From: CALWPV01 sp045632125
GTDB lineage: Bacteria > Bacillota > Clostridia > Lachnospirales > Bianqueaceae
NCBI GenBank assembly: GCA_045632125.1
Contig: JAZQWC010000058.1
Location: 1-6,424 of the forward strand
Reading direction: 5' to 3'
Length of the DNA: 6,424 nt
Below are positions 1 through 5,923 of this stretch, piece after piece. The notes under the pieces were generated by a model. It worked only from the letters and a program-made list of their open reading frames with translations, searched no databases and was not told the origin of the DNA. Both the position numbers and the translations under genes were made by a program. Every line of letters begins with the position of its first letter. The first letter of the stretch is position 1.

Positions 1-96
1 GATCTTGTCAAGGCGATCATCGGCTTCATTTTGGTAAAGAAGGGTGTTTGGGTCAATACGATTGTCGGTGATTCCAAGGAGGCAGCTCAGGTATGA
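1..96 (+). CDS. C-terminal fragment of an unidentified protein
   Basis: Frame 1 is open from the window edge to a TGA at 94-96 and gives 31 residues, ending in GDSKEAAQV. The stop overlaps the ATG of the next gene (ATGA, 93-96), an arrangement typical of translational coupling, which is the main reason to believe the frame is coding. The fragment is mixed hydrophobic and basic and carries no motif I recognise. In Clostridia the gene before yggS is often an HlyD-like membrane protein or the laccase-domain protein PgeF/YlmD. The tail does not clearly resemble PgeF, and HlyD-like remains only a guess from neighbourhood. Confidence 0.6.
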   Translation, partial: DLVKAIIGFILVKKGVWVNTIVGDSKEAAQV

Positions 97-791
97 TTTG
101 GGAGCAGTATTTAGAAATCGAAGCTAAAATGAAGGAGGCGCTGGCCGCAGCCGGTCGCCCGTTAGATAGTGCCCGCCTGCTGGCTGTGAGCAAAACTCAT
201 CCCCTGGAGGCTGTGGAGGAACTGGCTGCCCGGGGCGTACGTGCCTTTGGTGAAAACAAGGTGCAGGAACTCTGTGCCAAGCAGGAAGCCACCAACTATG
301 ATCTGGAATGGCACCTGATCGGCCATCTGCAGCGCAACAAGGTGCGTCAGCTGCTGAAGCACAATGTGGCCATGATCCATTCCGTGGATTCAGAGCGCCT
401 CGCGATGGAAATTGAAAAGGAAGCGGCTAAGCTGGATAAAAATGTGGACATTCTGGTGGAAATCAACATTGGAAATGAGGAGTCTAAGTCCGGCTGTGAG
501 CCTGGGCAGGCCGCCGAGCTTGTTCAGCTGATCGCTCAAAACTGTCCCCACCTTACGGTGAAAGGGCTCATGTGTGTAGCGCCGGAGATGGATTCCATGG
601 ACGCGGTTAGGCCCTACTTTGCCCGCATGCGTCAGCTCAAGGACGAAATCGCAGCCTTGAATCTGCCCGGCGTGGAAATGAAGGAACTTTCCATGGGTAT
701 GACCGGAGATTTCCCGGTGGCCATTGAAGAAGGAGCGACCATCATTCGAGTGGGTACTGCTATTTTTGGTAAAAGAGATTATTCAAAATAA
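93..791 (+). CDS. yggS: YggS/YlmE family pyridoxal phosphate homeostasis protein
   Basis: This 232-residue protein has the full length of the YggS/PLPBP family: cytosolic single-domain TIM barrels that bind pyridoxal 5'-phosphate and are thought to buffer or deliver it rather than catalyse a reaction. The PLP-binding lysine is K34 in LLAVSKTHP. Family motifs follow in order: AFGENKVQE near residue 52, WHLIGHLQRNKVR near 73, IHSVDS near 95, VEINIGNEESKSG near 121, KGLMCVAP near 157, LSMGMTGDF near 198 and the C-terminal RVGTAIFGKRDYSK. The start at 93 has AAGGAGG at 76-82, 10 bases upstream, and overlaps the stop of the preceding gene, implying coupled translation. In many Bacillota sepF follows this gene; here a terminator follows instead, so the division-gene context is absent. 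Assignment is very secure. Confidence 0.97.
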   Translation: MIWEQYLEIEAKMKEALAAAGRPLDSARLLAVSKTHPLEAVEELAARGVRAFGENKVQELCAKQEATNYDLEWHLIGHLQRNKVRQLLKHNVAMIHSVDSERLAMEIEKEAAKLDKNVDILVEINIGNEESKSGCEPGQAAELVQLIAQNCPHLTVKGLMCVAPEMDSMDAVRPYFARMRQLKDEIAALNLPGVEMKELSMGMTGDFPVAIEEGATIIRVGTAIFGKRDYSK

Positions 792-807
792 ATATTAGAT
801 GACGTAA

Positions 808-840
808 GAGCTGTTGACAGATATGTTAACAGCTCCTTTT
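808..840 (+). terminator. Rho-independent terminator after yggS
   Basis: GAGCTGTTGAC (808-818) pairs with GTTAACAGCTC (825-835) as an 11-bp stem with one G-U pair and a 6-base loop. A short T run (837-840) follows. It lies 17 bases after the yggS stop and ends that transcription unit. Confidence 0.85.
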
Positions 841-865
841 GTATATGCAGACGATGCAGAATCGC

Positions 866-894
866 TTGACATTGTAGCGGGAATATGATATCAT
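866..894 (+). promoter_or_regulatory. Strong sigma-A promoter for the DUF2500 pair
   Basis: A perfect -35 box TTGACA (866-871) is followed by a 17-base spacer and the -10 box TATCAT (889-894, 5 of 6). A TGN extended -10 element is present at 886-888. Transcription should begin near 901, about 50 bases before the first DUF2500 start codon. Confidence 0.85.
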
Positions 895-923
895 AAAGAT
901 AACATTAGATTGTAATGCTAATG
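884..923 (+). promoter_or_regulatory. Palindrome and repeat cluster, possible operator
   Basis: A perfect 12-bp palindrome, TATGATATCATA (884-895), covers the -10 box. Just downstream, CATTA (903-907) is followed by TAATG twice (913-917 and 919-923), forming an inverted repeat and a direct repeat around the expected transcript start. The placement suits a repressor site, but the sequence differs from the SmtB-type operator at 5924-5949, so the regulator is unknown. AT-rich chance repeats cannot be excluded. Confidence 0.35.
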
Positions 924-951
924 AAGATGAATTGCGAAAGGAGCGATGAAA

Positions 952-1347
952 ATGTTACTTCAAACCATGCATGAATCTATATTCTATTCGCAGTATTTTT
1001 GGTTTTATGTCTTTGGCATTTTAGCAGTGCTGTATGTGGCAGCAACCATCTACTATCATATCAAACGACCGAAAAAGGGTATCAAAGCAGTTAATGTTCG
1101 AGTGGAAGCTGTGCATAAAGTAAGAGTACAAACTGCTCCCAGAAATACCGGAAATGATGAGCTTAAATCGAATTTGGCTCAGGTACCCGGATCTAGATTT
1201 GACGTCACTTTTACCGACGATGAAAACAGTGAAGCCTTTGTATTTGCTATGAGTGAAAAAGAGTGCGAAAATTTTCAGATTGGTGACACCGGCGTATTAC
1301 GGTACAACGGAGGCAGTTTTATTTCTTTTAAAAGAAAGGAGAAATAA
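952..1347 (+). CDS. DUF2500-type membrane protein, copy 1
   Basis: This is a 131-residue protein of unknown function. Residues about 16-36 form one membrane segment (FWFYVFGILAVLYVAATIYY), followed by the basic stretch KRPKKG, so the C-terminal 90 residues should be cytosolic by the positive-inside rule. The C-terminal part (FDVTFTDDENSEAFVF, then QIGDTGVLRYNGGSFISFKR) follows the pattern of DUF2500 proteins such as E. coli YhhM: V-T-F, a GD-G-L turn and a final G-x-F-x-x-F. I chose the ATG at 952 over the in-frame ATG at 946. AAAGGAG at 937-943 is 8 bases from 952 but only 2 from 946, and the start at 952 gives the same MLL beginning and the same length as copy 2. Only two bases separate it from copy 2, so they share an mRNA. 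The family call rests on motif memory. Confidence 0.8.
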   Translation: MLLQTMHESIFYSQYFWFYVFGILAVLYVAATIYYHIKRPKKGIKAVNVRVEAVHKVRVQTAPRNTGNDELKSNLAQVPGSRFDVTFTDDENSEAFVFAMSEKECENFQIGDTGVLRYNGGSFISFKRKEK

Positions 1348-1349
1348 AA

Positions 1350-1745
1350 ATGTTACTGAGTACACATGAAACGTTTTTTCATTCACCATACTTTTGGGTT
1401 TATGCTTTTGGTGCGTTGATCGTATTGTATTTGATTGCAGCGATTTATTATCGTGTCAAGAGGCCTAAAAAGGGAGTCAAGGCTGTGAATGTTCGTATTG
1501 AATCCGTACACAAAGTTCGGGTGCAGACCGTTCCTAGAACAGCCGGAAGTGATGAACTGAGATCCAGTGCTGCCTCCATTCCCGGTGCTAAATTTGATGT
1601 TACCTTTACGGATGATGAAAACAGTGAAGCATATGTATTCTCTATGAGTGAGAAGCAGTGTGACGAAATGCAGATCGGAGATAAAGGTGTGCTCCGATAT
1701 AACGGTGGCGAATTCATTTCCTTTAAGAAGCACGGAGAGGCATAA
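1350..1745 (+). CDS. DUF2500-type membrane protein, copy 2
   Basis: This 131-residue paralogue of the preceding gene is identical at roughly two thirds of positions by eye. It has the same layout: a short N-terminal segment, a membrane helix at about 15-35 (FWVYAFGALIVLYLIAAIYY), the basic KRPKKG and a soluble domain ending in QIGDKGVLRYNGGEFISFK. The best conserved blocks are KAVNVR, VHKVRVQT, FDVTFTDDENSEA and GVLRYNGG. The region after the membrane helix (residues about 60-80, rich in Ser, Ala and Asn) varies most. AAAGGAG at 1335-1341 lies inside the end of copy 1 and 8 bases before the ATG, reproducing the spacing of copy 1. The gene is followed by a terminator, so the pair is a two-gene operon made by tandem duplication. 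Function is unknown; two related subunits of one membrane assembly are possible. Confidence 0.82.
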   Translation: MLLSTHETFFHSPYFWVYAFGALIVLYLIAAIYYRVKRPKKGVKAVNVRIESVHKVRVQTVPRTAGSDELRSSAASIPGAKFDVTFTDDENSEAYVFSMSEKQCDEMQIGDKGVLRYNGGEFISFKKHGEA

Positions 1746-1759
1746 AATAATTTCCAAAG

Positions 1760-1794
1760 AGTCGAAGGACCTAGTCAGTTCTTCGACTTTTTTT
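1760..1794 (+). terminator. Rho-independent terminator after the DUF2500 pair
   Basis: AGTCGAAGGAC (1760-1770) pairs with GTTCTTCGACT (1778-1788) in an 11-bp stem with one G-U pair and a 7-base loop. A run of seven T (1788-1794) follows. It lies 14 bases after the stop codon. Confidence 0.92.
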
Positions 1795-1836
1795 GTTGTG
1801 TTGTGTCGCTTTTTCCATGAATCTGAAAGAAAATAC

Positions 1837-1865
1837 TTGAAGCCACACGCATTTTGCGTTATCAT
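1837..1865 (+). promoter_or_regulatory. Promoter of the arsR-murT-gatD unit with an SmtB-type half-site
   Basis: TTGAAG (1837-1842) and TATCAT (1860-1865) are separated by 17 bases, giving a plausible sigma-A promoter about 40 bases before the repressor start codon. The sequence AATACTTGAA (1832-1841), overlapping the -35 box, matches 9 of 10 bases of one arm of the perfect operator at 5924-5949. The second arm is not visible, so autoregulation by the encoded repressor is possible but weakly supported. Confidence 0.6.
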
Positions 1866-1904
1866 GACAATAGTTTTCTATGTATTTTGCTGGGAGGAAA
1901 TAAG

Positions 1905-2258
1905 ATGAGTGAGCACACACATACACATAGCCACGAGGAGGAGCTGCGCCACGATGATATGATTCGTGAAGCTATGCAGCAGGAAGAACTGCTGTATTAC
2001 TTGGCAGATCTGTTTAAGGTGTTGGGCGATGCTACTCGTATTCGCATTTTGTGCGTGTTGTACAATGGTGAGCTTTGTGTAAATGATATTGCGGATGCGC
2101 TTGGTATGACCACCAGTGCAATTTCCCATCAGTTGCGTACATTAAAACAAAGCCGTCTGGTTAAATTTAGAAGAGAGGGCAAAACCATTTTCTATGCGCT
2201 GGACGATGACCATATCTTTTCAATATTGCGTCAAGGTATGGAACATATTCAGGAATAA
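1905..2258 (+). CDS. ArsR/SmtB family zinc-responsive transcriptional repressor
   Basis: This 117-residue winged-helix repressor should bind DNA when metal-free and release it on binding zinc or a related ion. The N-terminus is His-rich (H4, H6, H8, H10, H16). FKVLGDATRIRIL (37-49) is the family opening helix and TTSAISHQLRTLKQ (69-82) is the recognition helix. ELCVNDIA (56-63) supplies C58 and D61, equivalent to the alpha-3 site of SmtB. The last helix carries D101, H103, H114 and E117, exactly the D-x-H-x10-H-x2-E pattern of the alpha-5 zinc site in SmtB. The ATG at 1905 is preferred because GGGAGG (1892-1897) sits 7 bases upstream. An upstream in-frame ATG at 1854 would fall inside the promoter. 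The gene is followed after 43 bases by the Mur ligase gene without a terminator. Family is certain; zinc as ligand is inferred from the residues and from the operator before the metal-transport gene. Confidence 0.93.
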   Translation: MSEHTHTHSHEEELRHDDMIREAMQQEELLYYLADLFKVLGDATRIRILCVLYNGELCVNDIADALGMTTSAISHQLRTLKQSRLVKFRREGKTIFYALDDDHIFSILRQGMEHIQE

Positions 2259-2301
2259 TGTTACTCGAATCAAACCTATTATGAATTAGAAGGAACTATA
2301 G

Positions 2302-3660
2302 ATGAAGAAGAATTTACGATTTCGTATTGCTATGCTGGCCGGTAAGGCTGCCTACATAGGGCAGAAAATGATGAAGATGAATGCTTCTTATTTTCCGGGT
2401 AAGCTGGCAATTCGTTTGTGCCCGGACTTTTTAGGAAGGATCGATAAACCCAAAACGGTACTGGCGGTGACCGGTACCAATGGAAAAACCACCTGCTGTA
2501 ATTTGCTTTTGAATATTTTGGAGGATCAGGGCTACGATGTGATCAGCAATAAGTTAGGATCTAACATCAATGCTGGTATTGCCAGCACACTGATCGGAGG
2601 TAGTGGTTTTACAGGAAAAGCCAAACATGAGATGGCTTTGTTTGAAATTGATGAGAGAAGTTCAAAAAGAATCTACCCCTTTGTCAAACCGCAGTATGTG
2701 ATGTGTACAAATTTGTTCCGTGATACGGTAACCCGTGAGGCTAACCCGGAGTTTGTGTTCCATTTAATTTCAGAGGCACTACCAAAGGAAACTAAGCTTG
2801 TTCTGAATGCAGACGATTTGATCAGCAGCCGTTTAGCAACTGCAAACGAGCGTACTTATTTCTCCATTGCGCAGCTGCCCACCGACACACCGAAATGCGA
2901 AAACATTGTGAATGACATGAGACTTTGTCCGGAGTGTCACAGCCCTCTGAAGTTTGAGTATGTACGCCATCATCACATTGGTCGTGCCAAATGCGAGAAG
3001 TGCGGTTTTACTTCGCCTGAGGCGAAGTATGAAGCACAGGTGGATTTAAAGGCAGGTACCATGGTGCTGGATGGAACTACTTATAAGCTGATGGGCGATA
3101 GCTTGTTCAATGCGTATAACCTGCTGGGCGTTGTGAGCTTATTACGCGAGTTCGGTATGCCGGAGGCGAAGATTGCGCAGTCTCTGCAAAAACTGAATAT
3201 TGTGGAATCTCGTTATTCGTCGGAGACCATTGGTAAGACTACATTGATTACTCATATGTCGAAGGGTAAGAATGCAGTGGCTTGTTCCTGCGTATTTGAT
3301 TATGTGCGCAAGGAAGAGGGTACTAAGGAAGTCGTGTTGGTGTTGGACGATCTGTTTGACCGCCGCGGCTCTTCTGAAAATATTTGTTGGTATTATGATG
3401 CTGATTTTGAGTTTTTGAATGATCCTTCTATTAAACGGATCGTGATCGGTGGTGTGCGGGCGCTGGATCTAAAACTGCGGCTTTTGATCGGCGGGGTTCC
3501 GGAGGAGAAGATCGTTTGTGCTATGTCGGAGACCGAGACACCGGCTCTGCTGAAACTGGATGCGGATAAGATTTTTGTGCTGCATGAGTTGTATTTGACT
3601 AAGCCGGCTATGGAGCTGCGTGGTCAGATTAGAGAACGACTGCAGAAGGAGGCAAAGTAA
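2302..3660 (+). CDS. murT: MurT-like Mur ligase family protein (DUF1727), divergent
   Basis: This 452-residue protein has the layout of MurT, the ATP-dependent ligase half of the MurT/GatD complex that amidates D-glutamate in lipid II at the cytoplasmic face. It has the P-loop TGTNGKTT (57-64), the Mur central domain with FEIDE (114-118) and NLFRD (137-141), and a Cys4 zinc ribbon (C209, C212, C231, C234). FNAYN (269-273) begins the C-terminal ligase part, and a DUF1727 domain runs from about 345 to 450. The start has AGAAGGAA 6 bases upstream. The gatD-like gene begins at the base after its stop. Compared with the MurT motifs I remember, two sites differ. The K-N-P-A-G-type stretch reads MSKGKNAVA (319-327). 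The D-x-S-W motif, whose Asp is thought to help GatD, reads NICW with N360. It belongs to the MurT family, but classic lipid II amidation is not assured. Confidence 0.85.
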   Translation: MKKNLRFRIAMLAGKAAYIGQKMMKMNASYFPGKLAIRLCPDFLGRIDKPKTVLAVTGTNGKTTCCNLLLNILEDQGYDVISNKLGSNINAGIASTLIGGSGFTGKAKHEMALFEIDERSSKRIYPFVKPQYVMCTNLFRDTVTREANPEFVFHLISEALPKETKLVLNADDLISSRLATANERTYFSIAQLPTDTPKCENIVNDMRLCPECHSPLKFEYVRHHHIGRAKCEKCGFTSPEAKYEAQVDLKAGTMVLDGTTYKLMGDSLFNAYNLLGVVSLLREFGMPEAKIAQSLQKLNIVESRYSSETIGKTTLITHMSKGKNAVACSCVFDYVRKEEGTKEVVLVLDDLFDRRGSSENICWYYDADFEFLNDPSIKRIVIGGVRALDLKLRLLIGGVPEEKIVCAMSETETPALLKLDADKIFVLHELYLTKPAMELRGQIRERLQKEAK

Positions 3661-4368
3661 ATGAAAATTGAGATTTTATACCCTTCTTGTGCGAATTTGT
3701 ATGGCGAGGCCACGGCGGTGACCTATATGCGGCAGTGTCTGCCGGAAGCAGAATTCGTGCTGACCGAACTGAATGATGTACCGGCCTTTGCTTCTGAAAA
3801 AGTGGATATGGTGTTCATGGGTGGTATGACCGAGGATACGCAGGAGTTGGTAATTGAGAAATTGCTTCCTTATAAAGACCGAATCGTGGAACTGATCGAG
3901 CAGGATGTAGTATTCCTGATGGTCAGCAATGCACTGGAAATTTTCGGACAGTATATTGAAAAGGATGATGGCAATAAGATCGCTGCGCTGGGTCTGTTTG
4001 ATATCTATGCCAAACGCAATATGACCATGCGTTTTAATAGCTTGGCCCTGTGCGAGATGGAGGGGATCAAGGTGCTGGGATATAAGTCTCAGTTTTCCCA
4101 GTGTTATGGTGAATTTACCGCCGATAGTTGGATGAAGGTGATTCGCGGTGCGGGTCTAAATCCGCAGGCGCAGGTGGAAGGCTTAAGACGCCGTAACTTT
4201 ATGGCCACTTATTTGCTTGGACCACTAGTGATTATGAATCCTGATTTTATGAAATATTTGATGCAGCTTTTGGGTGTTGCTGATCCTAAGCTGGCTTACG
4301 AGGAAGCGATGTACGAGGCTTACAACAAGAGACTGGCTGAGTTTGAGGATGCAAATATAAGATATTAA
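3661..4368 (+). CDS. gatD: GatD-like amidotransferase subunit lacking catalytic Cys and His
   Basis: This 235-residue protein has the length and order of GatD, the class I (CobB/CobQ-like) glutaminase that feeds ammonia to MurT. Family landmarks remain: the N-terminal MKIEILYP..NLYG (1-14), DMVFMGG (49-55), a strand plus turn at VVFLMVSNALEIFG (83-96), DGNKIAALGLFDIYAKR (103-119) and ATYLLGPLVIMNPDF (182-196). The nucleophile motif, normally I-C-G-G-Y-Q, reads V-S-N-A-L-E with Ser89 (or Val88) in place of Cys. The catalytic-His motif Y-L-H-G-P reads YLLGP with Leu186. The E-N-H-G-G stretch reads KSQFS (142-146). The frame is intact, codon use matches its neighbours, and AGAAGGAGG lies 8 bases upstream, so this is not an obvious decaying gene. 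It begins immediately after the murT-like stop. A structural or regulatory subunit with no glutaminase activity is the simplest reading. Confidence 0.85.
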   Translation: MKIEILYPSCANLYGEATAVTYMRQCLPEAEFVLTELNDVPAFASEKVDMVFMGGMTEDTQELVIEKLLPYKDRIVELIEQDVVFLMVSNALEIFGQYIEKDDGNKIAALGLFDIYAKRNMTMRFNSLALCEMEGIKVLGYKSQFSQCYGEFTADSWMKVIRGAGLNPQAQVEGLRRRNFMATYLLGPLVIMNPDFMKYLMQLLGVADPKLAYEEAMYEAYNKRLAEFEDANIRY

Positions 4369-4390
4369 TTATGGTATTTAGCACATGATA

Positions 4391-4417
4391 TTGAATCATG
4401 GTTATATACAATATAAG
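4391..4417 (+). promoter_or_regulatory. Weak candidate promoter for the aminotransferase
   Basis: TTGAAT (4391-4396) and TATAAG (4412-4417) have a short 15-base spacer in an AT-rich stretch. No better pair was seen between the preceding gene and 4513. If it is used, the leader RNA would include the hairpins at 4441-4488. Confidence 0.3.
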
Positions 4418-4463
4418 AATACACGCAAAGTGTGGTTTGAATGAAGGAATGTAAGTTCTTCAT

Positions 4464-4488
4464 AAAGTTCGGTACAGCCGAACTTTTT
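4464..4488 (+). terminator. Terminator hairpin just upstream of ectB, possible attenuator
   Basis: AAAGTTCGG (4464-4472) pairs with CCGAACTTT (4478-4486) in a perfect 9-bp stem with a 5-base loop and ends in five T (4484-4488). It closes the repressor/murT/gatD unit but sits only 25 bases before the ectB start codon, leaving no room for a promoter after it. A second hairpin precedes it: ATGAAGGA (4441-4448) pairs with TTCTTCAT (4456-4463). AAGTTC occurs at both 4453 and 4465, so the 3' arm of the terminator could pair with either copy. Simple terminator with read-through and regulated attenuator are both possible. Confidence 0.75.
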
Positions 4489-4513
4489 CACACGGATATC
4501 AAAGGAGGTTGTT

Positions 4514-5761
4514 ATGAAACAAAAGGAGATCTTCGAGACCTATGAGTCCGAAGTACGTTCCTATTGTCGAAATTTTCCGGCTGTGTTTGCCACGGCTAAG
4601 GGGTCGATCATGACCGACGAGAACGGCAATAGCTTTATTGATTTTTTTAATGGTGCAGGTGCTCTGAACTATGGTCATAACAATGACTATATCAAGGGTA
4701 AAGTGATAGAGTATCTTATGGGCGATGGAATCCTTCATGGCCTGGATCTGATGACTTCACCTAAGGCGCAGCTGATCAGGTTTATGCAGGAGAAGATCTT
4801 GCAGCCGCGAGGCTTTGAGTATAAGTTGATGCTTCCGGGACCTACCGGGACTAACTGCGTGGAAATGGCATTGAAACTGGCGCGAAAGGCGACGGGTCGC
4901 CGCACAGTGTGGGCACTGATGGGTGCCTTTCATGGCATGACTCTGGGGTCTCTGGCTTTGACCAGTGATGTAGCCAGCCGCAGAGGCGGAGGCACTGCGC
5001 TGGATGACGTGGTTCATATGCCTGCTCCGTATATGTTCCCTGAGTTGGACACAGTTATGTATATGGAGACACTGCTTTTGGACGATCATTCTGCCATTGA
5101 AAAACCTGCGGCGATCATTTTGGAAACGACCCAGGCCGAGGGCGGTATTCATGTACTGCCTACGGAATATTTGCAAAAAGTTAGGTCTTTCTGCGATAGG
5201 TACGATATTAAGTTGATCGTGGATGATATTCAGGTGGGGTGTGCCCGTACCGGTCGATTCTTCTCCTTTGAGAGAGCCGGTATTGTTCCGGATATTGTGT
5301 GTCTGTCCAAGTCTATTGGTGGGATTGGCCTTCCTTTTGCGATTAACCTAATTAAACCGGAGATGGATGTATTTAATCCCGGGGAGCACAACGGTACTTT
5401 TCGAGGTAACCAGTTGGCTATGGTGGCGGCGAAAGCTGGCATGGAGTTTATGCTGGAGGCAAAAGTGGAAGAGGGCGTTGCCGAACGAGAGGAGATCATC
5501 CGCACATTTTTGGAAGAAAATATGGCTGGAATCGGACGAGTGATCCGCGGCATTGGCTGTATCTGGGGAATTGATGTGGGTACTGGTGTTCGTTCTAAGG
5601 CTGTGATTCGTGAATGTTTTGACCGAGGGTTGATTCTGGAACGAGCCGGACGTGATGATAGCGTGGTAAAGATCATGCCTTCATTAGTGATCGAAAAGGA
5701 ACTGCTGATTCAGGGGCTGCAAATTCTGAAAGAGAGTATGGATACAGTTTTGAAGGAATAA
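4514..5761 (+). CDS. ectB: EctB-type diaminobutyrate-2-oxoglutarate aminotransferase
   Basis: This 415-residue class III PLP aminotransferase closely follows EctB and related diaminobutyrate transaminases. These convert L-aspartate 4-semialdehyde and glutamate into L-2,4-diaminobutyrate and 2-oxoglutarate in the cytosol. Motifs are ESEVRSYCRNFP (11-22), FNGAGALNYGHNN (45-57), PGPTGTN (108-114, cofactor phosphate), AFHGMTLG (138-145), ETTQAEGG (204-211), VDDIQVGCARTGRFFSF (236-252), the Schiff-base lysine K266 in LSKSIGG, and GEHNGTFRGN (290-299). AAAGGAGG (4501-4508) lies 5 bases before the ATG. A strong terminator follows, and neither ectA nor ectC is adjacent, so ectoine synthesis is not supported here. 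Diaminobutyrate could instead feed a siderophore, peptide, polyamine or cell-wall product. Other omega-aminotransferases are less likely given the EctB-specific GEHNGTFRGN and SEVRSYCR blocks. Confidence 0.9.
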   Translation: MKQKEIFETYESEVRSYCRNFPAVFATAKGSIMTDENGNSFIDFFNGAGALNYGHNNDYIKGKVIEYLMGDGILHGLDLMTSPKAQLIRFMQEKILQPRGFEYKLMLPGPTGTNCVEMALKLARKATGRRTVWALMGAFHGMTLGSLALTSDVASRRGGGTALDDVVHMPAPYMFPELDTVMYMETLLLDDHSAIEKPAAIILETTQAEGGIHVLPTEYLQKVRSFCDRYDIKLIVDDIQVGCARTGRFFSFERAGIVPDIVCLSKSIGGIGLPFAINLIKPEMDVFNPGEHNGTFRGNQLAMVAAKAGMEFMLEAKVEEGVAEREEIIRTFLEENMAGIGRVIRGIGCIWGIDVGTGVRSKAVIRECFDRGLILERAGRDDSVVKIMPSLVIEKELLIQGLQILKESMDTVLKE

Positions 5762-5788
5762 AACTGAAAACTGAATCATGAGATATAG

Positions 5789-5815
5789 AAAGATCGCATT
5801 GGCGATCTTTTTTTT
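5789..5815 (+). terminator. Strong Rho-independent terminator after ectB
   Basis: AAAGATCGC (5789-5797) pairs with GCGATCTTT (5802-5810) around an ATTG loop, with eight T in a row (5808-5815). It separates ectB from the metal-transport unit. Confidence 0.95.
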
Positions 5816-5894
5816 CTTAAGTAATTTCAAGTGTAAGACGACAAAATGTTGAGAAGAATTTATAAAACAACTTTGAATTTATATAAATCAATGA

Positions 5895-5921
5895 TTGACA
5901 AAAGAAAGAAAAAGATATAAA
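5895..5921 (+). promoter_or_regulatory. Promoter of the metal-transport gene
   Basis: A perfect TTGACA (5895-5900) is followed by TATAAA (5916-5921) at a short 15-base spacing. TAAACT (5918-5923), at the ideal 17 bases but a poorer match, is the alternative. The operator begins at 5924, directly after the -10 region, so a bound repressor would cover the transcript start. A lone TTCAAGTGT at 5826-5834, identical to part of the operator arm, lies about 60 bases upstream. Confidence 0.75.
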
Positions 5922-5923
5922 CT

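Noticed and set aside
946..951. Alternative start of the first DUF2500 gene
   Set aside because: The ribosome binding site would be only 2 bases away. The ATG at 952 restores 8-base spacing and matches the paralogue.
1383..1865. Minus-strand open frame of 160 residues
   Set aside because: It lies opposite copy 2 of the DUF2500 pair and crosses a terminator. No plausible ribosome binding site or family motif was seen.
1854..1904. Upstream in-frame ATG extending the repressor by 17 residues
   Set aside because: It overlaps the -10 box and has no ribosome binding site. The ATG at 1905 has GGGAGG 7 bases upstream.
3661..4368. gatD-like gene as a pseudogene
   Set aside because: It is full length with an intact frame, a strong ribosome binding site and well-kept motifs outside the active site. 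Substitution of the catalytic residues looks functional rather than decay.
4418..4513. T-box or other known riboswitch before ectB
   Set aside because: No T-box TGGN motif or known aptamer core was recognised; only hairpins are visible.
4757..5676. Minus-strand frames opposite ectB
   Set aside because: They are shadows of a well-conserved aminotransferase gene and have no recognisable motif.
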